Assembly: GCF_010183535.1 (NCBI RefSeq)
Contig: NC_071328.1
Location: 14,198,001-14,262,000, forward strand
Reading direction: 5' to 3'
DNA from: Caenorhabditis remanei
Lineage: Eukaryota > Nematoda > Chromadorea > Rhabditida > Rhabditidae
DNA: 64,000 nt
Of this stretch, positions 1 through 10,870 are shown one piece after another; the first letter of the stretch is position 1; every line of letters starts with the position of its first letter. Both the position numbers and the translations under genes were made by a program. The notes under the pieces are model-generated. The model saw nothing but the letters and a program-made list of their open reading frames with translations. It was not told the DNA's origin and searched no databases.

Positions 1-730
1 TTTTTTTTCTGGCCAGTCCCCCCCCCCCCTCCTCTTTGCACCAACACGTCCATCGAATAACTCACAAGAAGAAGAAATACATTAACGAAACATTCTTTTC
101 TGTGTGTGTGACATGTTCCCTTTCGACTCTTTTGCTCTTTTTTTCCGTTTTTTTAACCTCGAAAAATGAGAAGAGGGACCCCTTAGTGTTGTTGTGTTGT
201 AACAATAACATTTGCACTCCCTTCACCTTTTCTTTTTGAAAACAAGGTTTTTGACTTTTTGAAAGAAATAAGATGAGTTTTTGGATGTAAGATTACTGTA
301 GACAGATTTTTTAGTTACTGTAGAATTGTCAGTGTAACTGTTTGTCAGTGTAATTTTGTCATTGTATTTTAAACATGATTTTTCTCGACTAAAACTCAAT
401 GTTATGAGCTGAAAATTATACCAAAATGTAGATCTCGACGAGTTCTATGTTTGTGACAGAAAATTTTAAGATCGTAATTTTTTGATTCTATTCATTTTTT
501 AGGCCCAAGAAGTTTTATACTGCAAATATCTGATTTTTGCCTATTTTCAGTGTTTTTCAAAGGTTTTTGAAGTTTTTGGCATTAAAATTCAACGAGTCCC
601 GTATTATATCAAAGACAAAGAACTCGCTGAAATTTAGGTCTAAAATAGAAAAGTTTTCATTTTTAGTGAAAAATAGCTCAGCTTTGACCCCCTCCCCTTT
701 GCCATTAATTTTCAAATTTACATGATTCTT
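1..730. other. AT-rich intergenic stretch, no gene seen
   Basis: Begins with poly-T and a C tract (about 19-29), then CT-rich sequence without a convincing exon. Around 300-360 there are several TTGTCAGTGTA-type units (also near 2.83, 7.38, 11.5, 14.1 and 15.7 kb). At about 395-470 there is a decayed piece resembling the arm of the GC palindromes at 14951 and 15931 (shared GTAGATCTCGACGAGTTCTA). Confidence 0.5.
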
Positions 731-925
731 GTAGATCAAAACCGGGGCTACATTTTTGCAGTTGGCAACTTTCCAACTTTTGAGATACGCGCCTTTAAGT
801 TTGCCTTCTGTGCTCGCGCGCCCTAGCAGGTACCTATTTTTAAAGGCGCATATCTCAAAAGTGGGCGGAGCTATCAAAAAGTTGTCAACAACAAAAATGT
901 AGCCCTGATTTTAATCTACAAGATG
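731..925. repeat. Pal-A palindromic MITE, full copy 1
   Basis: Pal-A is the dominant repeat of the left half. Its left arm starts near TAGATCAAAACCAGGGCTAC, runs through a short T-rich segment and TTTTGATAGCTCCGCCCAC, then a TTTGAGATA step. A purine-rich core related to GAGAGACGCAGAGAAGCGAG follows, and then the reverse complement of the arm, ending at GATCTAC. Typical copies are about 250-270 bp. This copy lacks most of the GACGCAGAGAAGCGAGAC core. No target duplication is obvious, so the superfamily is not assigned. Confidence 0.8.
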
Positions 926-967
926 AAATAAATTAAACACAGACAAAATCAAAAATTTACAAAAATT

Positions 968-1040
968 GACGCCAAGCGGGATCGAACCCTGGTACTCATG
1001 CTCATAGTGGTGCACCTTGACTAAGACCTTCTCGGCCAAA
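968..1040 (-). repeat. tRNA-like unit (B-box GGTTCGATCCC)
   Basis: Read on the minus strand there is an A-box-like TTGGCCGAGAAGG, then a spacer, then GGTTCGATCCCGC, which matches the Pol III B-box consensus GGTTCGANNCC. The acceptor stem does not close, so this is a tRNA-derived repeat (SINE-like), not a working tRNA gene. Related units lie at 2166, 2500, 3901 and 19449. Confidence 0.55.
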
Positions 1041-1202
1041 TTTTTGCTAAAAATGTGGTTTCTGGCATGGAAAATTAGGGTTTGAATAAATTATTACGCC
1101 AGAAATGAAAATTTCCGGTTATTTTGATGTAAAAATCATATTTTGGCGTTAAAAATGACTAATTTAGGCAGTTTTTTTTTTCAATTTTTGTCAAATTCCG
1201 AC

Positions 1203-1292
1203 TTTAAAGGCGCACAACTCTAAAGTGGGCGGAGCTATCAAAAAGTTGTCAACTACAAAAATGTAGAGCTAGTTTTGATCTATAAGAAAAAT
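1203..1292. repeat. Pal-A half copy (right arm)
   Basis: Only the GTGGGCGGAGCTATC to TTTTGATCTA arm is present. The opposite arm and the core are missing. Confidence 0.7.
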
Positions 1293-1937
1293 GTAGTTTT
1301 GAAAAACTGGGCCAAAAACGAAGGTCGTGACGGGATCTTATAGTAAGTCAATTCAAAATTCTGACAATTTCACAATTTGCGCCTTGAACAGAACACGCCC
1401 ACACATCTGGATAAAGACGAGAAGAGAGAGGATAAACAATAGCGAATGAAATATTTGGGTACCCAAAAAGAAACAAAAACTCATCCCCATATTTCCTCTC
1501 GCCTCACTGCTCTCCCCTCCCTGGCTCCAGAATGCACTATTTGATTGGATTCCATTGGGGGAGGGGGCTCCCAAATGTCTAAAAAGGGGCGAAACGAGGA
1601 GAAAAATGTTTTATGAGGCTCCCCCTCTTCTCTCCCATTTTTTGACCTACTTTAGGTCTTGAAGAACACTAAAAAAAAACTATTTATGAGCAGCAATTTG
1701 ACCTCCGTCTTGGGGTATTAGCCGGATTAGTCATTTTCTTATTTTTATTTTTGTCTTAAGTGGATAAACTGGTGTCTAAATGCGTAAACTAGGGATTTGT
1801 TGTGTTTTGGAAAGGTGTTGTTATACTAAGAATGGGAGAGAGCGGATAAGGTGCGCCAGACGAAAATCTGTTAACTTAGAGAGCCCCCGTCAAGACGCAA
1901 TTTTTCGGTCAGATTTTTTAAAATTTACAATATTATT
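1293..1937. other. Unique sequence, no gene recognised
   Basis: Contains a pyrimidine-rich block (about 1490-1640) and a short GGTGCGCCAGA motif at about 1850 that resembles the clustered motif at 6046-6640. No splice-consistent exon was found on either strand. Confidence 0.4.
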
Positions 1938-2018
1938 GTAGATCAAAACCAGGGCTACATTTTTCCAGTTGACAACTTTTCGATAGCTCCGCCCAATTTT
2001 GAGATATGTGCTTTTAAA
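1938..2018. repeat. Pal-A half copy (left arm)
   Basis: Left arm only. It is followed about 150 bp later by a tRNA-like unit. The same arm-then-tRNA-like order recurs at 2281 and 2500, so the two were probably spread together. Confidence 0.7.
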
Positions 2019-2165
2019 GTTGAAAATTCGTGAAATTTGAGAAAAACCGGTTTTTTACGCAAAAATATGATTTTAACATCAAAATAACCGGAAAATTTCA
2101 TTTCTAACGTTAAAACTGTTCCAACATCTAACTCTCCATGTCGGAAATCCCACTTTAGCAAAATC

Positions 2166-2243
2166 CAAATTTGGATAAGAAGGTCTTGGTCAAGGTGCAC
2201 CACTATGAGAATGGGTCCCAGGGTTCGAACCCGCTTGGGGTCA
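2166..2243 (+). repeat. tRNA-like unit (B-box GGTTCGAACCC)
   Basis: Contains AAGGTGCACCACTATGAG and a perfect B-box-type GGTTCGAACCC. It is about 80% similar by eye to the unit at 968 in opposite orientation, and is followed directly by a TCAATTTTTGATT-type tail. Confidence 0.55.
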
Positions 2244-2280
2244 ATTTTTGATTTTTTTGTTTTTAGTTTATTATCATCTT

Positions 2281-2672
2281 GTAGATCAAAAACAGGGCTG
2301 CATTTTTGTAGTAGACAAATTTTTGATAGCTCCGCCCATTTTTGAGATATACGCCTTTAAAATTGGAAATCGCTTAAATTAGTCATTTTAACATCAAAAT
2401 GTGATTTTTTTATCAAAACAACCTAAAAATTCCATTTTTGACATTGAAAACTATTCAAAACTCAATTTTCCATGTCGGAAATCATGTTTTTAGCAAAATC
2501 CAAAAGATGCACCACTTTGAGAATAGGTACCAGGGTTCGATCCCGCTTGGGGTCAATTTTTGATTTTTTTGTTTTTAGTTTATTATCATCTTGTAGATCA
2601 AAAACAGGGCTGCATTTTTGTAGTAGACAAATTTTTGATAGCTCCGCCCATTTTTGAGATATGCGAATTTAA
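2281..2672. repeat. Tandem pair of Pal-A half arms with an intervening tRNA-like unit
   Basis: The stretch from the tRNA-like 3' end (GCTTGGGGTCAA) through the Pal-A arm is repeated almost perfectly: arms at 2281-2365 and 2592-2672, with a B-box GGTTCGATCCC unit at about 2500-2553 between them. This is a direct duplication with a period of about 310 bp. Confidence 0.7.
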
Positions 2673-3446
2673 ATAATGTGATTTTTTGAATTTTAGTGAA
2701 AATTTATCCAAATTTGAATTTGCCTCCAAGTCTAGTGGAGCGCGTTTATTTTCAGTATCACAATTACGGATCCTAAGCCACTACTACCCTTTTTATACCG
2801 AATTAATAAGAATATAGGAATTTTGGTCAGTGTAGTAATTTTGTCAGTGTAGTTTGTCACTGTAATCGGTTGGTCAGTGTGATGGCCAAGTTGTCGAATT
2901 CTAGGCCACGACTACGTTTTTTATATAGATTTCAATAGTACATCTGTTCTAAACACCACACTAAACACTCTTATTCTTTGTTTATTATTTGGCGCCTCTC
3001 TTTTCGTTTAAAAGAAGACAAAGATGATGATGTAAGCATTTCTTTCCTCCCACAGAATATTTCATTCCTTTTTTTTGTTTCGAAATGGAGAGCTACCACT
3101 TCTTTTGTTAAAAAAAAGAAGTTCGGCACACCTTTTTCCTATTCAATAGGCCAAAGAATTCGCTGTTATTTGTTGAATTTGTGTTTTGAAAGCGCTTCCT
3201 GTTTTTTTTGGAAATTTGGAAAATTGGTTTTGACCTACCTGAATAAGGGTTATGCAGCCCATTTTCAAAAATTTTGAGCATTTTTATAGAGAAAACCGGT
3301 TTTCACACCAATATACCAAAAAAAACTTGAGAAAACGGTCGATTTTAGATTGGAATCTCAATTTTCTCAAATTTTTGACCCTTGATTTGAGATTCCGTCA
3401 CGAGTTCCCCATTAAGCCAAATTTAAAAATATTATATTTTTCTTCT
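2673..3446. other. No gene recognised; TTGTCAGTGTA-type units
   Basis: At 2826-2890 there is a cluster of TTGGTCAGTGTA / TTGTCAGTGTA units followed by TTCTAGGCCACGACTAC, the same sequence found inside the inverted-repeat arm at 14115-14210. The remainder is AT-rich without coding character. Confidence 0.4.
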
Positions 3447-3697
3447 AGATCAATACCAGGGCTACATTTTTGTAGTTAACAACTATTTGATAGCTCCGCC
3501 CACTTTTGAGATATGCGCCTTAAAAAATGGTAGCTATGCGGCGCGAGAGTTTGGGAGACGCAGAGAAGCGAGACACCCTCCTCGTTTCGCACGCTCTCTC
3601 GCCTCGAAATCTTTAAAGGCGCGTATCTCAAAAGTGGGCGGAGCTATCAAAAAGTTGTTAACTTGAAAAATGTAGCAAATTTTTTGTAGATCATTTT
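3447..3697. repeat. Pal-A full copy 2
   Basis: Both arms and the core are present (GGGAGACGCAGAGAAGCGAG, then CTCGTTTCGCACGCTCTCTC). The right arm ends with a variant containing TTTTTTGTAGATCA. Confidence 0.8.
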
Positions 3698-3900
3698 TGT
3701 AATTTACAATTTTAATGTACATTCTCTCCTTAAGCAGTTACAGTCAGAAAAAAGAGTGCCCGATGCACCCCATATGGTGGACTATACATATTCACATTTA
3801 ATGCCCAAAATGTATGGTTTTGAGAAGAAAATTGCAAAAAATACGGTTACAAACCATGAAAGCCCGTAAAAAACCCATTTTTCTGCACTTTTCGAAAAAC

Positions 3901-3979
3901 GCGTCCGGATGGCCGAGTGGGATTTCTGGCGAATCGTGTCCCAAGCAGAGTACCGGGGTTCGAGTCCGCTTGGTGGCAA
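3901..3979 (+). repeat. tRNA-like element with Leu/Ser-type A box
   Basis: GGATGGCCGAGTGGG resembles the A box and D-arm start of Leu/Ser tRNAs, and GGGGTTCGAGTCCGC fits a T-arm/B box. The segment before TGGCCGAG does not pair with the sequence after the T-arm, and the T stem has mismatches. It is a tRNA pseudogene or tRNA-derived repeat; a working tRNA is unlikely. Confidence 0.5.
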
Positions 3980-4122
3980 ATCTTTTATTTTATTTTTTTA
4001 TTTTTGTGTCAATTGTTTCTAGGAGGTCAAAACTATGTATATACAATATCTCGGGAATAAGTTACTATTTTTCGGTTCTCTGTGTCTCTTCCCTTCCTTT
4101 CTCTCTCGCCCTCTTAGGTCTT

Positions 4123-4212
4123 TATTTTTGAGCGCTTGTATCTCAAAAGTGGGCGGAGCTATCAAAAAGTTGTTAACTGCAAAAATGTAGCTCTAGTTTT
4201 GATCTACAAGAT
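4123..4212. repeat. Pal-A half copy (right arm)
   Basis: Starts in TTTTTGAGCGCTTGTATCTC and ends at TTTTGATCTACAAG. A short CT-rich remnant of the core precedes it (about 4080-4115). Confidence 0.7.
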
Positions 4213-4998
4213 GAATGTAATTTCAAAAAATTGGTGTAAAAATGGAGGACGTGACGGGATCTCAAAGTTGATCGATTTTCACTAAAATTCAAAATTTTCA
4301 CTTCCCAACTCTTCGAGATTCCACTCTCTCATCTGTAATAAATAATTCAAGAGTTGAGTTTTATGACATTTTTCAACGATTCTAACACATTTTCAACTTA
4401 AAAATTCCACTTTTTTTCATTCTACTCATACTAAATTTGACGCCCCAAAAGTATCATCATCGTCCTCGCGAAAAAGTTGCAAAATGAGAAGATTCTCCTC
4501 TTCTCAGAATCCGTAATAAGTAAGAAGAAGGACGACACCACTTGATTTCTGAGCACAGAGCTCCGTGAGCTCTGCGTGGGTCCCCCCGCCGACAGGATGC
4601 TCCTGGAGGGGGGGGGGGGGACGAGATATCTCGTGTTTCAATATCTTCTGGAGACCGCCCGTGTCTAAAAACGGAATTTCCGGTTGGTTTATGAGGTTTA
4701 TGGGTGATACTTTGGGGGTTGTTTTATATTTTACTTTTTTGGGTTGATCTTTAAAAAAATTTCGAAAAATTTTTTTTTCGAAATATTGTTTTTCGAAAAA
4801 TTTCAGATTTTGACTGTAATTCAGTAAACATGCTATAACTCTAGATAAGATCTTGGTATATGAGAAAACATGTGTTTCGCTACATTTCCCCTCTTTTAAG
4901 CTGAAAAATATGGTGCATTTTGAGAAAAAAAGCTCAACTTTGACATCCCGTCACGATCTCCATTTTTACCCCAGTCTTTCAAAGTTATACTTTTCTTG
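4213..4998. other. No gene recognised
   Basis: Contains a G tract of about 12 at 4608-4620 beside GAGCTC-rich sequence (4556-4580), then several AT-rich runs of TTCGAAAAA. No exon with acceptable splice sites was seen. Confidence 0.4.
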
Positions 4999-5155
4999 TA
5001 GATCAAAACCAGGGCTATAATTTTGTAGTTGACGGTTTTCCTATATCTCCGCCCACTTTTGAGAAATGCGCCTTTAAAGATGGTAGATTTTTGACGCGGG
5101 AAGGAGAGGAGGGACGAGAGACGCAGAGAAGCGAGAGTGTCTGATTTCTCTGCCG
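4999..5155. repeat. Pal-A, left arm plus part of core
   Basis: Left arm, then GACGAGAGACGCAGAGAAGC. The right arm is missing. Confidence 0.7.
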
Positions 5156-5371
5156 TCTTTATTTTTGTTCATTTTTGGATTGAATAGTTACAGAAAATCA
5201 ATAAAAGCAACATTTTTCGGTTATTTTCAAAATAAAAATCAAAAAATATGAAGAAAAACGGATCAAACTAATGCCAAACTACATTCTTTTTTGTAGAAAT
5301 GTCTCTTAACTTTGACACATTGTAACTCCGTCTCCGTGTATCATTCACCATTAAATTTACATTTTTCTTGT

Positions 5372-5637
5372 AGATCAAAACAAGAGCTACATTTTTGTAG
5401 TTGGCAACTTTCTTCTAGCTATTCACGCTCATAAGATAAACGCCTTCAAAGATTGTAGCCTAGTTGCCAGAGGTAGCGAGGGAAAGGGGAGACGCAGAGA
5501 AGCGAGACACCCTCCTCGCTTCGCACGTTCTCTCGCCCTCCCAGGTACCTAACTTTGAGCGCGCATATCTCAAAAGTGGGCGGAGCTATCAAAAAGTGGT
5601 CAACTACAAAAATGAAGCCCTAGTCTTGATCTACAAG
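5372..5637. repeat. Pal-A full copy 3
   Basis: The left inner arm has diverged (TTCTAGCTATTCACGCTC in place of the usual GATAGCTCCGCCC). The core and right arm are standard. Confidence 0.8.
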
Positions 5638-6045
5638 AAAAATGAAGAAAATTTAAATAATAGTTCAAAATCAAAAAGTTACAAAGTGTCAAAATTTGGT
5701 GTTTTTTTCAATTTAAAAAAAAAGAATTTTCTAGAAAATCTTCACGTTCCCACACTAAATAAATACTTCCTCATTTCTTTTTCTTCTTCTTTTTCGAAGA
5801 ACACGGATTCCCTTATAATATTTAATAGTTCTCACACATACCCGATTATTAGTACAAACACATCCTTATTTTTCTCTTTTTTTTGTTTTTCTATAAAAAA
5901 ACACAAAAATATTCAAATATTTACAGCATTTGGCCAAGGGGAGCCCCTCCTTGAATAAATGAGTACTTCCCCCCGTCTGTTCCTCTTTTTATTCAAGTCG
6001 ACCCATCCATTTTTCGCATTTTTCCAACAAAAAAATTAGATCCTG

Positions 6046-6640
6046 GTGCGCCTTCAGCGCATTTCTCAGCAATTTCGATGCCCCGGCTGGCGTGACGTTG
6101 GCGCGTTTCTCAGCTTGAATGTCTGAAAAGGAAAGATCTGGCGTACCTTCGGCGCGTTATAGAAATCACCGGAGGATGGGGTGACGTCGGCGCGTGTGAA
6201 AGAAAAAGAAGCTTAGGTTCCATTTCCATGAATCTGGGGCACCTTCGACGCGTTTCTTGTCAGAAAATTTGAATTTTCCCGCCATTTTTCACCTTATTTT
6301 CAACAATTTCCTTGAAATTCTCCACTTTTTCTATATTATTCACCAAAAACGCGCCAAAGGCACGCCAGCCTTGTCCAACCACAAGAACCGGACTTATACA
6401 CTCTCACTATCACTACTTTTCCTGTTTCCCAATTGCGCCGACGGCGCGCCAGGTTAGTGAAACCGCTACAAAACGCGCCGACGTCACCCCAGACTCACAT
6501 CCTAACGTGATATTTAAAACGCGCCGAAGGCGCGCCAGTACAACCGGTTTTTTCTTTCCAGACGTCAAGATGAGAAACGCGCTTAAGGCGCGCCAGACAT
6601 AGTAAAACGAAGTGCGCCAACGTCACGCCAGCCTCCGAGA
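6046..6640. repeat. Cluster of GC-rich 19-20 bp motifs in two mirrored blocks
   Basis: Left block (about 6046-6260) has repeated CTGGCGTGACGTTGGCGCG-type units. The right block (about 6345-6640) has the reverse complement form, such as CGCGCCGACGTCACCCCAG and CGCGCCGAAGGCGCGCCAG. Units are spaced roughly 45-70 bp apart by otherwise unique AT-rich sequence. Isolated copies occur near 9095, 16705, 18035, 19630 and 19720. Confidence 0.65.
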
Positions 6641-6649
6641 CACCGGAAC

Positions 6650-7069
6650 CAAAATTAATTATTACCGCGCCGTCCGGCCCGCGTTTTCTCACATTTCGAA
6701 TAAGTTTTTTTTTGTTGGTATTATTTATTTTTTAGAAACGAAAAGGGGGTGTCTAAGGGGATGCACGTTTAATCTTTGAATTGTTCCCCTTTTTCTTTTG
6801 TCTGGAACGGAATCTGGAATTTTTTTTTTCCTGATTCATATTATCACCTGCTGTTCCCTGTTCCGATTAATTACGATTTTGTTCTGATGAAAACGACCTA
6901 ATTGCTGTCTAAAAAAGTCTGAAAGTGTATGTAAGTGCGCTCTATTATGATAATTTAGAAAAGCGCGGAAATCCGGCGCAAATTGTGATAAATTTGTTTT
7001 TCGTGAAATTTACAATCCCGTCGAGACCTTCATTTTTATTTCTATTTAAAAAAAAGTATATTTTTCTTG
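6650..7069. other. No gene recognised
   Basis: AT-rich. Around 6925 the string TAAGTGCGCTCTATTATGATAATTT (described, not a gene) resembles the terminal inverted repeats seen at 26335 and 26690. Confidence 0.35.
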
Positions 7070-7296
7070 TAGATCAAAACAAGGACTATATTTTTGTAGT
7101 TGACAACTTTTTGATAGCTCCGCCCACTTTTGAGATATGCGTCCTTAAAGACAACCGTCTTGTTTCTCTGTGTCTCCCCCCCTTTACCGTCCTCTCGCGC
7201 CTTAAAGCTACCATCTTTAAAGGCGCATATCTCATAAATGGGAGGAGCTATCAAAAAATTGTCAATTACAAAAATGTAGCCCTGTTGTTGATCCAC
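7070..7296. repeat. Pal-A full copy 4
   Basis: Shorter than typical. The core is in inverted order relative to most copies (TTTCTCTGTGTCTCCCCCCC first). Confidence 0.75.
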
Positions 7297-7837
7297 AAGT
7301 AAAGTATAAATTTGAAAAGCTGGGATAGTAAAGGAAATTGTGACGGAATCTCAAAGTTGGCGAACTTTTACACTGACAATTATGTGTTACAGTGACAAAC
7401 TACACTGACAAAATTTCCTATTTTCTTATTAACTCGGTATAAAATGGGTAGCCGTGACGGGGATTGTACCACAATTTTTTCAAAGTTTCTGCTCATTTCC
7501 GTCCCCCCTTTTCCCCTTTAACGACCCCCCAATTTCTTCTTCCGTTCTTTTTCCTCCATCCCCCTCTCCATGTGACCTTTTATTACATTTTCCAATCAGT
7601 GGAAATGGAACAAGTTGCAAAAAAAAAGAAATGACGAATGCTTTCAAGATAATTAGAGACTGACTAGAAAAAGGGAAGAAAAAAATACTTTTTTGAATTT
7701 CTTTTTTGAGGGAAAAAGCGCCTCCTTCAAAAAAGGCGAGGTGAGGTTACTATACTTAAGGAGAGATAGGTCGATAATTTTAGACCCCGTCACGACCTCC
7801 ATTTTTATCATAATTTTTTCAAAATTACGTTTATCTT

Positions 7838-8070
7838 GTAGATCAAAACCAGGGCTACATTTTTGTAGTTGAAAACTTTTTGATAGCTCCAAAAATTTCA
7901 AAATTTATATTTGCAAATTTCGAAAAATATGGAAAACCTACTGAACGTTCCCCCTTTTATAATATTTTGTCAACAAATTTAAATTTATGTTGTAGATCAA
8001 AACCAGACCTTCATTTTTTCAGTTGAAAACGTTTTGATAGCTTCACCCACTTTTAAGATATGCACCTTCA
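7838..8070. repeat. Two Pal-A left half arms in tandem
   Basis: Arms at 7838-7895 and 7992-8070 in the same orientation. The second is highly diverged. An (ATT)n run follows at about 8122-8148. Confidence 0.6.
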
Positions 8071-8463
8071 AACAGCAATTCTTAAAACCTGAGGTTCCCT
8101 TCTCCATTGGGAACCCGTTTCCTTATTATTATTATTATTATTATTCGTGACTAATACTTCTTTTCCAAAAAAAAGTTATTTTTGATCTACATAATTGACG
8201 TCTCGACTAATGGAAAAGAAAAGGAAGAAAAGCTGTGGAGGTCCAAAATACGGTTATGAATAATTCATTTAGAGAGTCGAGGAATAGATGAAAGCCGTGT
8301 GGGAAGTTATAGTTAATAGAAAAATAAAAATAAAAACAATAAGATAATGGGTCTAATTCAAAAATAAAGACTAATGGGTGAGAAGTCTCTTGAAAATACC
8401 AATTTTCAAAACGCAGTGACGCTATTTTTTGTTGAGAGATCACAATTTATTTTATATTTATCT

Positions 8464-8735
8464 TGTAGATCAAAACCAGGGCTACATTTTTGTAGTTAAC
8501 AACTTTTTGATAGCTCCGCCCACTTTTGAGATACACGCGCTCAAAGATAGGTACCTAACAAGGCGAGAGAGCGTGCGAAACGTGGAGCGCGTCTCGTTTC
8601 TCTGCGTCTCCCCCTTCCCTCGCTTCCTCTGGCAACTAGGTTACCATCTTTAAAGTCGCATATCTCAAAAGTGGGTGGAGCTATCAAAAAGTTGTCAACT
8701 ACAAAAATGTAGCCCTGGTTGTGATCTACAAGATA
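8464..8735. repeat. Pal-A full copy 5
   Basis: Standard full length, core GAGAGAGCGTGCGAAACG then TTTCTCTGCGTCTCCCCC. Confidence 0.85.
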
Positions 8736-8991
8736 GATATAAAATTGAAAAATTTTGCATAAAGGTTGTACACACCAAAACTCAAAAATTATTTTCTTGT
8801 TTTTCCTGCTAGAATTTCAAAATTTCGAAGCTTGTTTACCAATTTCAGTTTAGCTGAACAAAATTTATAGTGTTTTTCTGGAATTTTAAATGATAGCGAT
8901 GCGAATATTCTGGAACGGATACGTTTTTGGTCTATTGGTGACCGAAATTTGCAGAATTTTCTATTTTTGAAATTTTCTATTTAAATTCATT

Positions 8992-9075
8992 TTGTAGATC
9001 AAAAATAGGGCTACATTTTTGTAGTTGACTACTTTTTGATAGCTCCGCCCACTTTTGAGATACGCGTCCTTAAAA
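8992..9075. repeat. Pal-A half copy (left arm)
   Basis: Left arm followed by TTACGCGTCGCAGGTGCGCCAG, which resembles one unit of the 6046-6640 motif. Confidence 0.65.
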
Positions 9076-9388
9076 GGTTTCTATGATATTACGCGTCGCA
9101 GGTGCGCCAGAATATCAGATTCCCAAATTCTCGATCACCCTGGTGTTGTAATGCTTCATTTTTTTTTAACATTTTTAGTATTTCTGTGTCTATTCTGGTT
9201 ATTTTTGGTTTTTGAAATCTTAAAATTAGACAAACTTCTTCATCATTATCAAAAACATCTCTTTCCTTTCTGTCTACGAATTTTTCTTTCTGACTTTTTC
9301 TGAGAAAACCTTTTTTTGTTTATGTTCTTCTTATCGTTTTTAATCTTTTATTATATTCACTGCTCAAAAATCTGAAGATTAGACACCC

Positions 9389-10174
9389 CACAGTCTCCCA
9401 GCCTCCGAAAACGAACTGCAAGGAAATATTTGATCTACCCTCATGAAACGAAAATTTTGAGAAATTAGCAGGACTACAAATTTATTTTTTGATTTTTAGA
9501 GTAAAGCTCCAAGTCAGGAATGATAAAATTCAAGTTTTAGAATTATTCAGAAAGCATTATCCAACCATTCAATCCAAAAAATCCTGGTTTTATATATTAT
9601 TTCAGGTCGAAAAGGCAATTTTTCATTTTGATTTTGGAAAAATCTACGGGATTTGTTTATTTCTCAACATTATCTAACGAATGATAGCTCAAAACGTGCT
9701 CTGGAGATTTGTACACATTTTTGTAGGACGGTTTTTCAATTTGCTCATTAGTTTTTGAGAAATCGATCAAATTCCGAATTTTTTTCAATTTTTTGTTATT
9801 TTCTCGAAAACTAATGAGCAAATTGAAAAACCGTCCTACAGAAATGTGTAAAAATTTCCGGAGCACGATTTGAGCTATCATTCGTTGGATAATGTTGAGA
9901 AATGAATAAATCCCGTAGATTTTTCAGAAATCAAAATGAAAAATTGCCTTTTCGACTTGAAATAATATATGAAACCAGGACTTTTTGGATTGAATGGGTA
10001 AATAATGCTTTCTGAATAATTCTAAAACTGAAATTTTCTTACTTCTGACCTTGAGCTTTACGCTAAAAATTAAAGTAACAACGTTTTAGACCTGCTAATT
10101 TCTCAAATTTTTCGTTTCATGAGGGTAGATCAAAAATTTCATTGCAGTTCTTTTTGGGAGCCTGGGAGACTGTG
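9389..10174. mobile_element. Foldback element of about 0.79 kb
   Basis: The left arm from CACAGTCTCCCAGCC is matched by the reverse complement ending GGGAGACTGTG, and pairing continues to a centre near 9785. Each arm is about 390 bp with scattered mismatches. The hexamer CACCCC flanks both ends and may be a target duplication. No protein is encoded; a non-autonomous DNA transposon is the likeliest reading. Confidence 0.7.
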
Positions 10175-10275
10175 CACCCCCCAACAAAAGTAATAATGAC
10201 CTAAATTTGGTCAAGTTTGAGAGCCCGTCACAAATTAGATTTTTATCCCAATTTTTTAAATTTATATTCATTTTG

Positions 10276-10542
10276 TAGTTCAAAAAAAGAGCTACATTTT
10301 TGTAGTTGACGGTTTTTCTCTAACTCCGCCCACTATTAAGATACAGGCGCTCAAAGACAAGTACTTGAGAGGGCGAGAGAGAAAGGAGGGGGAGAGACGC
10401 AGAGAAGCGAGACGCACTCCTCGTTTCACACGCTCTCTCTCGCCCTTGGAGGTACCTATCTTTGAGCGCGTGTATCTTAATAGTGGGCGGAGTTAGAGAA
10501 AAACCGTCAACTACAAAAATATAGCCCTGGTTTTGATCTACA
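10276..10542. repeat. Pal-A full copy 6
   Basis: Inner arms show TCTAACTCCGCCC on the left and GGGCGGAGTTAGAG on the right, a coordinated change in both arms. This suggests the copy spread as a palindrome or was homogenised within itself. Confidence 0.85.
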
Positions 10543-10870
10543 CGACGATAGCAACATTTTTACAAATTGACTGATTTTCAGTATCGAACCAGCTCTTCGA
10601 AGTTGACCAATTTTCAACTGAAATTACTTTTTTTTTCTTTCTTTCTTTTCCAAGTGACCCACAAATTGTGATGAATCAAGGGGAGTTCCCAAGGACATCT
10701 TCCAAGTCAACTTTTCATCCCGGATTAAAAAGATGCCTGAGGCATATTCCGATTTATCTTGAGGTTTTCAGTTTTTCGCATGACGTGAATTGGAGCTATT
10801 CACATTCTAGTTATTTGTGTTCTAGTTCATCTAACTGTACCTAGTCAGAGCGATTTTAAGACATGGAAAC

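Noticed and set aside
3901..3979. Functional tRNA-Leu or tRNA-Ser gene
   Set aside because: Acceptor ends do not pair and the T stem has mismatches, so it is listed as a tRNA-like repeat only.
5464..5640. Open frames with ERGDAEKRDTLLASHALS-like text, recurring at several places on both strands
   Set aside because: They are translations of the Pal-A core and arms. The same peptide appears wherever the repeat does.
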